DNA of 46,634 nucleotides from an uncultured Bacilli bacterium (lineage in GTDB: Bacteria > Bacillota_I > Bacilli_A > RF39 > UBA660), in assembly GCA_947625635.1 (NCBI GenBank), contig CANQPA010000005.1:1-46634 (forward strand), read 5' to 3'. The position numbers were made by a program, and so were the translations under genes. Shown in pieces: positions 1 through 9,174 of the stretch. Each line of letters opens with the position of its first letter. Positions within the stretch are counted from its first letter, which is position 1. The notes below the pieces were generated by a model. The model saw only the letters and a program-made list of their open reading frames with translations. It was not told the origin of the DNA and ran no database searches.

Positions 1-1
1 G

Positions 2-769
2 GCTGCAAGAAAAGCTCGAGATGAGGCTAGAAATGGAAAAGATAAAGGGAAAAAAGAGAGAATAATAAGTGGTAAACTTACACCTGCTCAGAGCAAAAAT
101 TCAAGTATAAATGAGTTATTTTTAGTTGAGGGGGATTCAGCTGGTGGTTCAGCAAAAACTGGTAGAGATAGAAAATACCAAGCGATTCTTCCACTTAGAG
201 GTAAGGTATTGAATACAGAAAAGGCTTCATTAGATGAAGCATATAAAAATGAAGAAATTAATACCATGATACACGCTATTGGTGCAGGAGTTGGAAGTGA
301 TTTTGACATAAAAGATTCTAACTATGATAAAGTAATTATTATGACAGATGCAGACGTAGATGGTTCACACATACAAATATTGCTTTTGACATTCTTTTAT
401 AGATATATGAAACCACTAATAGAAAATGGACATTTATATATAGCTATGCCACCATTATATAAGATAGAATGCGGAAAAGAAGGTGAGTATGCTTGGACAG
501 AGGAAGACAGAAAAAATTTGCTTGAAAAATTTAAAGGCAAGCAAACTAAAACACAAAGATATAAAGGTTTAGGAGAGATGGATGCAACACAGCTTTGGGA
601 AACAACCATGGATCCAAAAACTCGTAGTTTAATTAAGGTAAGTATAAATGATGCTGCTCTAGCTGAAAAAAGGGTATCAGTACTTATGGGAGATAAAGTA
701 GATCCAAGAAAAGAATGGATAGAAGAAAACGTAGAATTCTCACTAGAGGATAATTATAAAATAAATTAG
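2..769 (+). CDS. parE: DNA topoisomerase IV subunit B (ParE), 5'-truncated
   Basis: This is the C-terminal 255 residues of the ATPase subunit of topoisomerase IV; the open frame runs off the left edge of the window. The TOPRIM domain is clear: the block EGDSAGGSAK has its glutamate near fragment residue 43, and the metal-binding motif TDADVDG (D116, D118, D120) follows. The C-terminal part contains QRYKGLGEMDATQLWETTMDP, typical of the family, shown here as two adjoining parts: QRYKGLGEMDA and TQLWETTMDP. Wording such as LRGKVLNTEKA and GAGVGSDF fits Gram-positive ParE better than GyrB, and parC follows after only 9 bases. The protein pairs with ParC to decatenate daughter chromosomes. The ATPase (GHKL) domain lies outside the window. 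A TTG near position 209 is internal and not a start. Confidence 0.95.
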   Translation, partial: AARKARDEARNGKDKGKKERIISGKLTPAQSKNSSINELFLVEGDSAGGSAKTGRDRKYQAILPLRGKVLNTEKASLDEAYKNEEINTMIHAIGAGVGSDFDIKDSNYDKVIIMTDADVDGSHIQILLLTFFYRYMKPLIENGHLYIAMPPLYKIECGKEGEYAWTEEDRKNLLEKFKGKQTKTQRYKGLGEMDATQLWETTMDPKTRSLIKVSINDAALAEKRVSVLMGDKVDPRKEWIEENVEFSLEDNYKIN

Positions 770-778
770 GAGTGAAGT

Positions 779-3325
779 ATGAAGAAAAAAAATGAAACAG
801 AAGAAGTATTAGGTAAAATTTATGATTATACACTAGAAGAGATTATGGGTGAAAGATTTGGAGAATATGCAAAAGATATAATTCAAAATCGTGCTATACC
901 TGACGTAAGAGATGGTTTAAAACCTGTTCAAAGAAGAATATTGTATGCTATGTTTAGAGATAGAAATACATACGATAAAGCTCATAAAAAATCAGCTACT
1001 GCAGTAGGAAATGTTATGGGGCATTATCACCCACATGGAGACTCTAGTATTTATGAAGCTATGGTACATATGAGTCAGTGGTGGAAACAAAATGAGTGTT
1101 ATATAGATATGCATGGTAATAACGGCTCTATGGATGGTGATGGGGCAGCGGCTATGCGTTATACTGAAGCAAGACTTTCTAAAATAAGCGGTGAACTTTT
1201 AAAAGATATAGATAAAGATACAATAGAATGGGCCCCAAATTTTGATGATACATTATATGAGCCAGTTGTCTTACCTGCAAAATATCCTAATTTACTTGTA
1301 AATGGGGCTAAAGGAATATCTGCTGGTTATGCCACTGAAATACCACCTCATAATTTAGGTGAAGTAATAGATGCTACTATAAAAAGAATTGATTCACCAA
1401 ACTGTAGATTAGAAACTATTTTAGATATAATAAAAGGGCCAGATTTTCCAACAGGTGCTATAGTAGAAGGAAAAAAAGAAATAGAAGAGGCACTAAGAAC
1501 TGGTAGGGGTAAAATAATAATACGCTCTAAATATGAAATAGTTGAAGATAAAAAAATTAAACAAATATTAATACACGAAATTCCATTTGAAGTAAATAAA
1601 GCTTTGCTTGTAAAGAAAATAGCTGATATAATTTATGATAAAAAAATAGATGGAATGCTAGAAGTTAGAGATGAATCGGATAGGGAAGAAAAGGTTAGAA
1701 TTGTAATTGATCTTAAGAAAGATGCTAACCATGAAAACATACTTAACTATTTATTTAAAAATACTGACCTTCAAATAAGTTATACATATAATATGGTTGC
1801 TATTGTAAATAGACGTCCTATGATAGTAGGGGTTGTAGATATAATTGACGCATATATCTGTCATCAAAAAGAGGTTATTACAAGACGTACTAAATTTGAT
1901 CTTGAACATGCAAAAGCTCGCATGCATATAGTTGAAGGATTAATTAAGGCTTTAGATATACTTGATGAAGTAATTCATACAATACGTTCAAGTAAAAATA
2001 AAAGTGATGCTATAAAAAATTTGGTGGAAAAATATGAATTTAGTAATGAGCAAGCAGAGGCAATAGTTAATTTACAATTATACAGATTAACTAATACTGA
2101 TGTAGGCGTTTTAAAAGATGAACATGCAAATTTACTTAAAGCAATTTCTATACTTGAAAGCATACTGGCTGATGAAGAAAAGCTAAAGAATGTTATGAAA
2201 ACAGAACTTAGAACTATTAAAAATGAATACGCTCATCCAAGATTAACACAGATACGAGATGAAATAACAGAAATAAAAATAGATACAACATCTATGATAC
2301 CTAAAGAGGATTGCATTGTAGTAGTGACTAAAGACGGTTATGTAAAAAGGGTATCAAAAAGAAGTTATGCTGCAACTGCAGATAAAACAGGGTTAAAAGA
2401 ACAGGATTATGTAATTGGTATATATGAGTTAAATACTATGGATGTTATACTTATGTTTACTGATATTGGTAATTATTTATATGTTCCAGTATATGAAATA
2501 CCTGACATGAAATGGAAAGATTTAGGTAAACATATAAGTAATATAATTAAGATTAATCCAGATGAAAATATAATAGATGCTATTGCAGTAACTGATTTTA
2601 AGAGTGATAAATATATTACAATATTTACTAAAAATGGTATGATTAAACGTACTTTAATAAGTGATTTAAAAGCTACTCGTTATACAAAGCCAATGCCTTA
2701 TATGAAACTTAAAGCAGGGGATTATGTAGCTAATATATCTTATAATCAAGGAACTGATGTATTTATAACAACACATAATGGATTTGGACTTAGATTCAAT
2801 ATAGAAGAAGTACCTATTTTAGGTAGTAGAGCTAGTGGTGTTAAGGGAATAAGTCTTAAAAATGATGTAGTAGCTAGTGGTAACATTATAAATAATGAAG
2901 AATATATCTCACTTATTACTACAAAAAATACTGGAAAAAGAGTAAGAATTTCTGAATTTGAAAGAATTTCAAGAGCTAGAAAAGGAATACAGGTAATTAG
3001 GGATGTTAAAACTAATCCATATTATATTCTTAAATCATTTGTAATAGATTCAAAACACAATTTGGGCTTAAAATTCAAAGAAGATATAGAAATAATTAAA
3101 TTAACTGAACTTCCAATAACTGATAGACATTCAACTGGGACACAACTTTCTAAACACACGATAATAGATGCATTTATAGAAAGAGAATTAGAAAATCCAA
3201 AAGAAGACAAAAATGATACAAATAATATAAATAATGAAGAAATAAAAAAAGAAACTATATCTTTAGAAAATATTGACAAGCGTATGATGACTATTGATGA
3301 CTTTTTGGGTGATTTAGATATTTAA
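779..3325 (+). CDS. parC: DNA topoisomerase IV subunit A (ParC)
   Basis: An 848-residue type IIA topoisomerase subunit that cleaves and religates DNA as a heterotetramer with ParE. The breakage-reunion domain occupies roughly residues 20-480. The active-site tyrosine is Y128 in AAMRYTEARLS, and the quinolone-determining stretch HPHGDSSIYEA keeps S89/S90 and E93, so no classical resistance substitution is seen. The remainder is a beta-propeller-like C-terminal domain, followed by an Asn/Lys/Glu-rich spacer (about 800-825) and a short tail. The start ATG has GGAGTG upstream and lies 9 bases after parE, so the two form an operon. ParC rather than GyrA is favoured by the parE neighbour and the absence of the GyrA-box wording. 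Length is normal for the family. Confidence 0.95.
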   Translation: MKKKNETEEVLGKIYDYTLEEIMGERFGEYAKDIIQNRAIPDVRDGLKPVQRRILYAMFRDRNTYDKAHKKSATAVGNVMGHYHPHGDSSIYEAMVHMSQWWKQNECYIDMHGNNGSMDGDGAAAMRYTEARLSKISGELLKDIDKDTIEWAPNFDDTLYEPVVLPAKYPNLLVNGAKGISAGYATEIPPHNLGEVIDATIKRIDSPNCRLETILDIIKGPDFPTGAIVEGKKEIEEALRTGRGKIIIRSKYEIVEDKKIKQILIHEIPFEVNKALLVKKIADIIYDKKIDGMLEVRDESDREEKVRIVIDLKKDANHENILNYLFKNTDLQISYTYNMVAIVNRRPMIVGVVDIIDAYICHQKEVITRRTKFDLEHAKARMHIVEGLIKALDILDEVIHTIRSSKNKSDAIKNLVEKYEFSNEQAEAIVNLQLYRLTNTDVGVLKDEHANLLKAISILESILADEEKLKNVMKTELRTIKNEYAHPRLTQIRDEITEIKIDTTSMIPKEDCIVVVTKDGYVKRVSKRSYAATADKTGLKEQDYVIGIYELNTMDVILMFTDIGNYLYVPVYEIPDMKWKDLGKHISNIIKINPDENIIDAIAVTDFKSDKYITIFTKNGMIKRTLISDLKATRYTKPMPYMKLKAGDYVANISYNQGTDVFITTHNGFGLRFNIEEVPILGSRASGVKGISLKNDVVASGNIINNEEYISLITTKNTGKRVRISEFERISRARKGIQVIRDVKTNPYYILKSFVIDSKHNLGLKFKEDIEIIKLTELPITDRHSTGTQLSKHTIIDAFIERELENPKEDKNDTNNINNEEIKKETISLENIDKRMMTIDDFLGDLDI

Positions 3326-3361
3326 GATAGTAAATCTATATTTTTGGCTTTTATTTACTAA

Positions 3362-3502
3362 AGTGTGTATTATAAAATAATTTGTTTAGAAGTTAAAGAA
3401 AAAAATATAACATTAATGATGACTTCATTAGATAATAATATGGCTAAACACAATAGTGCTTTTAATAGTAATGCTATAGTAACTTTAAATAAAATATATT
3501 AA
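3362..3502 (+). pseudogene. Possible remnant reading frame downstream of parC
   Basis: A stop-bounded frame of about 46 codons looks like coding sequence in composition. A possible GTG at 3365 and an ATG at 3440 are present, but neither has a convincing ribosome binding site. It ends just before the terminator hairpin at 3512. I recognise no family. It may be the 3' end of a decayed gene or chance open frame in AT-rich DNA. Confidence 0.18.
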
Positions 3503-3511
3503 GTAAAAAAT

Positions 3512-3540
3512 TAGAGTATACTAATACTCTAGTTTTTATT
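3512..3540 (+). terminator. Intrinsic terminator after parE-parC
   Basis: An 8-bp perfect stem TAGAGTAT/ATACTCTA (3512-3519 and 3524-3531) with loop ACTA is followed by GTTTTTATTTTA. It closes the parE-parC transcript and separates it from the uvrC promoter. Confidence 0.8.
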
Positions 3541-3551
3541 TTACTCATTAA

Positions 3552-3580
3552 TTTACAACTTAATTTTAATTTGCTATAAT
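3552..3580 (+). promoter_or_regulatory. Sigma-A type promoter of uvrC
   Basis: TTTACA (3552-3557) and TATAAT (3575-3580) are separated by exactly 17 bases. Transcription would begin near 3587, giving a leader of only about 10 nt before the ATG at 3597. Confidence 0.7.
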
Positions 3581-3596
3581 AATTTTGGTGAGAGAT

Positions 3597-5372
3597 ATGG
3601 ATAAAATTAAATTAAGAGATAAATTATTGTTACTTCCACAAGAGCCAGGTTGTTACCTTATGAAAAACCAAGACGGAACAATTATTTATGTTGGTAAAGC
3701 TAAAAAATTAAAAAATAGAGTTAATTCATATTTTAGGGGAACACACTACGGTAAGACTGCAAAATTAGTAAGTGAAATTGCTGATTTTGAATACATTGTA
3801 GTTAATAGTGAGATAGAATCATTAATACTAGAAATTAATTTAATAAAAAAATATGATCCTAAATATAATATACTACTTAGGGATGATAAAAGTTATCCAT
3901 ATATAGAACTTACTGATGAAAAAGTTCCTACATTAAAGGTAATAAGAAACATAAATAGGAAGAAAAAAGCTAAACATTTATATGGACCATATCCAAATGT
4001 AACAGCTGCAAGAAGTACAGTAAACTTGCTTAATAGAATATATCCTCTAAGAAAGTGTAATACATATGAAAAAAGACCATGTTTATATTTTCATATAGGT
4101 GAGTGTTTAGGATACTGTGCCCACAATGTAAGTCAAGATAAAATCGATGAGATGAAAAATGAAATAATTAAATTTTTAAATGGAGATCATAGCATTGTCA
4201 CAAACAAATTGAAGATGAAAATGAAGTATGAAAGTAGTTTGCTCCACTTTGAAAAAGCAAAAGAGTATAAAGAATTATTAGATTACATAAATATAACTTT
4301 AACCAATCAAGAAGTTGAACTTAAAGATAGCATAGATAGAGACATATTTGGATATTTTTTTGATAAAGGTTATTTAAGTATACAAGTGTTTTTTATTAGA
4401 GGTTCTAAAATAGTAGAGAGAAAATCTAAAATATTTGATATAGTCGATAGTGTAGAAGAAGAACTTACAAGATATATAGCTAGATTTTATACCAATTTAA
4501 ATAAACCTAAAGAAATACTTGTCCCAGATATAGTAGATGATAAACTTTTAAGTGAATATTTAAATTTAAATGTAAAAAAACCTGTTAAAGGGGAAAAATT
4601 AAAACTAATTAATAATGCATGTGAGAATGCGAAAATATCATTAAATGAAAAATTTGAATTAATAAAAAAGGATGAAGAAAAAACTGTTTACGCAAATGAA
4701 GAGTTAAAAGATATATTAAAACTTCCTAAATTATCTAGAATAGAAATATTTGATAACGCACATCTTTTCGGTACATATAACGTATCTGGTATGGTTGTAT
4801 TCATAGATGGACGTCCAAGTAAAAATAATTATCGTAAATTTAAAATAAGTATAGATACAAATGATGATTATGGAACAATGAGAGAAGTTATCTATAGAAG
4901 ATATTTTAGAGTACTTAAAGATAATCTAGAACGTCCTGATTTGATAATTGTAGATGGTGGTATAGGGCAGATTAATGTCGCACGTGATGTAATTAATAGT
5001 TTATGCTTAAGTATTCCTGTTGTAGGTCTTAAAAAAGATGATAAACATACAACAAGCGCACTTCTTGCATTTGATCCAATTGAAGAGCTTGAAATAGATA
5101 AAAAAAGTAATCTATTTTATATGCTTGAAAGAATGCAAGATGAAGTACATGAGTTTACAATAAATTATCATAAACAAATAAGAAGCAAAGGAAGCTTATC
5201 TAGTATTCTTGATAACGTACAAGGTATAGGAGAAAAACGTAAAAAAGAATTACTTAAAAAATTTAAAACAATAAATAAAATGAAGGAAGCAACTAAAGAA
5301 GAACTAGAGTCTATATTGCCTAGTGATGTAGCTATTAATTTACAAGAATTTTTAAGAAATTATAATAAATAG
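3597..5372 (+). CDS. uvrC: Excinuclease ABC subunit C (UvrC)
   Basis: UvrC makes the dual incisions in nucleotide excision repair after UvrA/UvrB damage recognition. An N-terminal GIY-YIG nuclease is visible (GCYLM about residues 18-22, IIYVGKAKKLKNR about 29-41), then a Cys-rich linker (RKCNTYEKRPCLYFHIGECLGYC, read as RKCNTYEKRPCLY plus FHIGECLGYC), a UvrB-binding UVR segment near 200-228, an RNase-H-like nuclease with FDNAH and IIVDGGIGQIN, and C-terminal helix-hairpin-helix motifs (VQGIGEKRKKELL). An upstream in-frame TTG at 3585 is less likely as start because it lies at the predicted transcription start; the ATG at 3597 has GGTGAG just ahead. The resulting 591 residues match the usual length. 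uvrA and uvrB are not in the window. Confidence 0.95.
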   Translation: MDKIKLRDKLLLLPQEPGCYLMKNQDGTIIYVGKAKKLKNRVNSYFRGTHYGKTAKLVSEIADFEYIVVNSEIESLILEINLIKKYDPKYNILLRDDKSYPYIELTDEKVPTLKVIRNINRKKKAKHLYGPYPNVTAARSTVNLLNRIYPLRKCNTYEKRPCLYFHIGECLGYCAHNVSQDKIDEMKNEIIKFLNGDHSIVTNKLKMKMKYESSLLHFEKAKEYKELLDYINITLTNQEVELKDSIDRDIFGYFFDKGYLSIQVFFIRGSKIVERKSKIFDIVDSVEEELTRYIARFYTNLNKPKEILVPDIVDDKLLSEYLNLNVKKPVKGEKLKLINNACENAKISLNEKFELIKKDEEKTVYANEELKDILKLPKLSRIEIFDNAHLFGTYNVSGMVVFIDGRPSKNNYRKFKISIDTNDDYGTMREVIYRRYFRVLKDNLERPDLIIVDGGIGQINVARDVINSLCLSIPVVGLKKDDKHTTSALLAFDPIEELEIDKKSNLFYMLERMQDEVHEFTINYHKQIRSKGSLSSILDNVQGIGEKRKKELLKKFKTINKMKEATKEELESILPSDVAINLQEFLRNYNK

Positions 5373-5375
5373 TTA

Positions 5376-5408
5376 GGGAAATCAAATAAAAAGATTTCCT
5401 TTTCATTA
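5376..5408 (+). terminator. Intrinsic terminator after uvrC
   Basis: Stem GGGAAATC (5376-5383) pairs with GATTTCCT (5393-5400) around an A-rich loop, followed by TTTCATTATTTTTA. It starts four bases after the uvrC stop. Confidence 0.75.
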
Positions 5409-5442
5409 TTTTTATAGTATAATTATTAGAGGAGTTGATTGT

Positions 5443-7134
5443 ATGAGGTTAAGCAATTCTTTCTTTTATACTCTAAGAGAAGATGTGAAAGATGAAGAAT
5501 CTGTTAGTGGCAATCTATTAGTTAAATCTGGAATGATAAAAAAAAGCAGTAATGGTATTTACATTTATATGCCTTTAGGATTAAAAGTCTTGCAAAATAT
5601 TGAAAAAATAGTTAGAGAAGAGATGAACAAAACAGGGGCTCAAGAACTTACCATGCCGCAGCTTTTACCACAGGATATATATGAAGAAAGTGGTAGACTT
5701 AAAAATTTTGGACCTAGCATGTTTAGATTAAACGATAGATATTCAAGAGCCTATGCCCTTGGACCAACACACGAAGAAATGTTTGTAAAAGCTGCAAGTA
5801 TGAAAATTAAAAGTTATAAAGACATGCCATTTAATTTATATCAGATAGGAACTAAATATAGAGATGAAGTGAGACCACGACTTGGACTTGTAAGAGTAAG
5901 AGAGTTTATTATGAAAGATGCATATAGTTTTGATGCAGATTTAAGTGGATTAGATAAATCATATCAAAAGATGTATAACGCATACAAAAATATATTTGAT
6001 AGAATTGGACTAAATTATAAAATAGTTGAAGCTGATACTGGAGTTATGGGCGGTTTTTTATCCGAAGAATTCCAAGCTATAACTGATACTGGTGAAGATA
6101 TATTAGTATTATGTGATAGTTGTTCATATTCATCAAATCAAGAAGTAAGTAAATGTGTTCCAAAAAAGGATATCGATAATTCTAAATTAATAAATAAAGA
6201 ACTTGTTTATACCCCAAATCATGGAACAATTAAAGATATATGTCATTTTTTAAATGTACCTGAAGCTAAAGTAGTAAAAACATTGGTATATAAAATTGAT
6301 GATGAATTTTATGCTTGCATGGTTGCTGGAGATAAGGATGTAAATGAGGTTAAATTGCAAAAACTTCTTAAGGCAAATAGTGTTGTACTTGCAAGTTTAG
6401 AAGATGTTGAAAAAATTACAAATGCAAAAATAGGATTTGCTGGGCCAATCGGTCTTGACTGTAAAATTATAATTGATCAAGATATATTAAACATGAAAAA
6501 TTTTGTTGTTGGTGCGAACAAAACAGACTATCATTATAAAAATGTAAATTTAAGTGATTTCAAATATGATATAGTTAGCGATATTAAATTTGTTTGTGAA
6601 GGAGATACTTGTCCTGAATGTGGTGGGCATTTATACTTTAAAAAGGGTATTGAAGTAGGAAATACATTCAAACTAGGAACTAAATATTCTGAATCATTAA
6701 ATTTACAATATCTAGATTCAAATAACAAATTAAACTATGTATATATGGGTTGTTATGGACTAGGTATACCAAGAACTATGGCAAGTGTAGTTGAACAAAA
6801 TAATGATGAAAAAGGTATAATATGGCCAGTTGTAATCGCTCCTTATAAAGTTGCTATAGTAATAGTTTCAAATAAAGATGAAAAGCAAGTTAGTACTGCA
6901 AACAAACTATATGATAAATTAAATAGTTTAGGTATAGATACTATTTTAGATGATAGAGATGAACGTGTAGGAGTTAAGTTCAACGATATGGATTTAATAG
7001 GAATCCCAATTAGAATAACTGTTGGGAAAAAAATTAATGATGGTGCTGTAGAACTTAAACTTAGAACTGAAAAAGAAAATAAAGATGTTAATATAGATTT
7101 AGTAGTTGAAGAAATAAAAAATATAGTTTATTAA
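5443..7134 (+). CDS. proS: Prolyl-tRNA synthetase (bacterial type with editing insertion)
   Basis: This 563-residue class II synthetase charges tRNA-Pro in the cytoplasm. Motif 2 is seen as KYRDEVRPRLGLVRVREF (about residues 138-156), motif 3 as GCYGLGIPRTM (about 436-446), and the YbaK-like insertion domain that hydrolyses mischarged Ala-tRNA-Pro lies between them at roughly 225-385. The C-terminal anticodon-binding domain includes LDDRDERVGVKFNDMDLIGIP. The length and the presence of the insertion identify the bacterial (long) form. The ATG is preceded by AGAGGAG at good spacing. A TATAAT at 5418-5423, right after the uvrC terminator, could be its -10 box. It is not linked to dxr/rseP/polC as in many Bacilli. 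Confidence 0.96.
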   Translation: MRLSNSFFYTLREDVKDEESVSGNLLVKSGMIKKSSNGIYIYMPLGLKVLQNIEKIVREEMNKTGAQELTMPQLLPQDIYEESGRLKNFGPSMFRLNDRYSRAYALGPTHEEMFVKAASMKIKSYKDMPFNLYQIGTKYRDEVRPRLGLVRVREFIMKDAYSFDADLSGLDKSYQKMYNAYKNIFDRIGLNYKIVEADTGVMGGFLSEEFQAITDTGEDILVLCDSCSYSSNQEVSKCVPKKDIDNSKLINKELVYTPNHGTIKDICHFLNVPEAKVVKTLVYKIDDEFYACMVAGDKDVNEVKLQKLLKANSVVLASLEDVEKITNAKIGFAGPIGLDCKIIIDQDILNMKNFVVGANKTDYHYKNVNLSDFKYDIVSDIKFVCEGDTCPECGGHLYFKKGIEVGNTFKLGTKYSESLNLQYLDSNNKLNYVYMGCYGLGIPRTMASVVEQNNDEKGIIWPVVIAPYKVAIVIVSNKDEKQVSTANKLYDKLNSLGIDTILDDRDERVGVKFNDMDLIGIPIRITVGKKINDGAVELKLRTEKENKDVNIDLVVEEIKNIVY

Positions 7135-7136
7135 GT

Positions 7137-7351
7137 GATGAAGCAGATGCAATTGTACTTGTAAAAATATTGAATTTATTAAATTGTAAATAAAATTTAA
7201 ATGATTTTAGCTCATTCAATTATAGTAAAAGAATTATTAAAGATATAACCTAAAGTTGATTTTTATTTAATCTACACTTATTTAGAACGCTCTATATATA
7301 ATGAATTTTTAGTTAAAGTTGAATACGTAATAGATGAACTAATAAATTAAA
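7137..7351 (+). pseudogene. Degraded coding sequence between proS and frr (candidate)
   Basis: The 300-base gap contains two coding-like stretches. From 7137 a frame reads SDEADAIVLVKILNLLNCK, stops, then continues open to about 7251. From 7249 another frame reads 33 codons including YTYLERSIYNEFLVKVEY and VIDELIN before a stop at 7351. No ribosome binding site or full-length frame joins them. I interpret this as a decaying gene with a stop and a frameshift, but no family is recognised and chance frames cannot be excluded. Confidence 0.25.
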
Positions 7352-7436
7352 TTTTTAAATATTTTATACTGTTAAACAATATTATAAGTAAAAAAACAAA
7401 AAGAAAAAATTAAAAATAATCAAAAAGGAGAATAAT

Positions 7437-7979
7437 ATGGATGAAATTTTAATGAATGCTGAAGTTAAAATGACTGAAGCAATAGAAAATATGGAAAAAA
7501 GATTTTTAAATATACGGGCTGGACGCGCTAATCCTGCAATGCTTGATGGTGTGATGGTTAATTATTATGGAGCACTAACTCCAATAAAACAACTAGCAAC
7601 AATTAGTATTCCTGAGGCAAGACAATTATGTATCAAGCCTTATGATAAAAGTAGTTTGAGCGCTGTAGAAAAGGCAATATATGAATCAAATGTAGGTCTA
7701 ACACCAAACAACAATGGTGAAATGATTATACTAAATATTCCAGCACTTACTGAAGATACTAGAAGAGGATATGTTAAACAAGCAAAAGAATATTCTGAGG
7801 ACTGCAAAATAGTACTTAGAAATATAAGACAGGAAGCAAATAATGATATCAAAAAATCAGATGCTACTGAAGATGAAAAAAGAAACAGTGAAGAAGAGAT
7901 TCAAGATCTTATAAATAAATTTAATAAAATAGTGGATGAAAAATTTAAAGTTAAAGAAACTGAGCTTATGTCAGTGTAA
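7437..7979 (+). CDS. frr: Ribosome recycling factor
   Basis: A 180-residue protein that, with EF-G, splits post-termination ribosomes. Diagnostic stretches are RFLNIRAGRANPAMLDG near residues 22-38, the hinge with PIKQLATISIPEARQL, and the helical C-terminal half with EDTRRGYVKQAKEYSEDCK and VRNIRQEAN-like wording (here VLRNIRQEANNDIKK). Length is close to the usual 185. The ATG has AAAAAGGAG nine bases upstream. Unlike most Bacilli, tsf and pyrH do not precede it; it stands alone after a 300-base gap, with its own terminator. Confidence 0.97.
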   Translation: MDEILMNAEVKMTEAIENMEKRFLNIRAGRANPAMLDGVMVNYYGALTPIKQLATISIPEARQLCIKPYDKSSLSAVEKAIYESNVGLTPNNNGEMIILNIPALTEDTRRGYVKQAKEYSEDCKIVLRNIRQEANNDIKKSDATEDEKRNSEEEIQDLINKFNKIVDEKFKVKETELMSV

Positions 7980-8004
7980 AGTTCTGAAAGAACTTTTTTC
8001 TTTT
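7979..8004 (+). terminator. Intrinsic terminator after frr
   Basis: AAGTTCT (7979-7985), loop GAA, AGAACTT (7989-7995), then a T-rich tail TTTTTCTTTT. The stem overlaps the frr stop codon. Confidence 0.85.
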
Positions 8005-8020
8005 AATTTAACATATAATA

Positions 8021-8029
8021 TGGTATAAT
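8021..8029 (+). promoter_or_regulatory. Extended -10 promoter of the AI-2E family gene
   Basis: TGGTATAAT at 8021-8029 is an extended -10 element without a good -35 box. The start codon at 8045 is only 15 bases beyond it, and the strong Shine-Dalgarno AGGGGGTGAT (8032-8041) almost abuts the promoter. Confidence 0.65.
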
Positions 8030-8044
8030 TAAGGGGGTGATGGT

Positions 8045-9166
8045 ATGAATAAAAATATTGATAAAAATAATTTAAATGAGGTAATAGGATTATCCAAAAA
8101 GATATTAAAAATATTTTATTTACTTTTGATTGTCGTTGGAGCGTATTTAATTCTTAAAATAATCAAAGAACTTCAAATATTTTATATTATTTTAAGTGTA
8201 TTAAAAATATTAACTCCGTTATTTATTGGTATAATTATAGCCTGGCTTTTAAATCCATTTGTTAAATTTTTAATGTCTAAAAAAGTTAGAAGAAGTATAG
8301 GATGTTTTTTTGCTTATGTAGTCCTTATTGGATGTATAATGTTACTTATTCAAGCAATACTACCTCTTTTGTATCATCAAACTATAGATCTAGTTTCAAA
8401 TTTTCCTAATATATTTTCTGATTTAAAGGATTGGGCAGGGAATCTATTTAATAATTTTAATAGTGAAACTGTAAATATAGAGGCAATAAAAGATAACTTG
8501 TTTTCTAGATTAGATTTGTTTTCAAGCAATCTTGCAACTTCTTTACCAACTACAATTATAAACGGAGCAACTTCTTTGATATCTTCAATAGGAACATTTA
8601 TTATAGGTTTGGTAATTGGCTTTTTCTTGCTTTTAAGTTGTGATAACTTGAGTAATAATTTACTTGAATTATTACCAAAAAAATTTAGAAAAGTCATTTT
8701 AGAAATTGCAACAAAAGTAAATCAATCTTTAAGAAGTTATGTAAATGGCGCACTAATTGATGCTTTTGTTGTATTCTTAGTATCCAGCATAGCTTTTGCA
8801 ATAATTGGACTTAAGGCACCTTTATTATTTGGATTATTTTGTGGGCTTATGAATGTAATACCATATGCTGGTCCATATATTGGTGGCGCTCCTGCTGTTA
8901 TAGTTGGGTTTTCACAAAGCACAGGAATTGGTATTGCAGTACTTATTGCAGTAATAGTAATACAAATGATAGAAGGAAATGTACTTCAAACATTAATAAT
9001 AAGTAAAACAACCAAACTTAATCCAGTAACAATAATAATAGGTCTATTAATATTCGGGCATTTCTTTGGTATAATTGGTATGCTTTTATCAACACCTATA
9101 ATAGGAGTAATAAAAGTTATAATTAAATATTTTGATGAAAAGTATGATTTACTTAATTTTAACTAG
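8045..9166 (+). CDS. AI-2E family transporter (UPF0118 membrane protein)
   Basis: A 373-residue polytopic membrane protein of the AI-2E/UPF0118 family (PF01594). Seven or eight hydrophobic segments are visible, beginning near residues 20-75, with the family's soluble loop near 120-170 and the conserved C-terminal half: NVIPYAGPYIGGAPAVIVG and the block FGHFFGIIGMLLSTPIIGV. Members export diverse substrates (autoinducer-2 in one case, sodium or lithium in others), so the substrate cannot be read from sequence. It is preceded by its own promoter and followed closely (8 bases) by the P-loop kinase gene with its own AGGAGG, so it may head an operon through alaS. Confidence 0.88.
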   Translation: MNKNIDKNNLNEVIGLSKKILKIFYLLLIVVGAYLILKIIKELQIFYIILSVLKILTPLFIGIIIAWLLNPFVKFLMSKKVRRSIGCFFAYVVLIGCIMLLIQAILPLLYHQTIDLVSNFPNIFSDLKDWAGNLFNNFNSETVNIEAIKDNLFSRLDLFSSNLATSLPTTIINGATSLISSIGTFIIGLVIGFFLLLSCDNLSNNLLELLPKKFRKVILEIATKVNQSLRSYVNGALIDAFVVFLVSSIAFAIIGLKAPLLFGLFCGLMNVIPYAGPYIGGAPAVIVGFSQSTGIGIAVLIAVIVIQMIEGNVLQTLIISKTTKLNPVTIIIGLLIFGHFFGIIGMLLSTPIIGVIKVIIKYFDEKYDLLNFN

Positions 9167-9174
9167 GAGGAATT

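Noticed and set aside
209-769. Short gene starting at a TTG inside parE
   Set aside because: The frame is open to the left edge and encodes the TOPRIM motif upstream of 209, so this is only the tail of parE.
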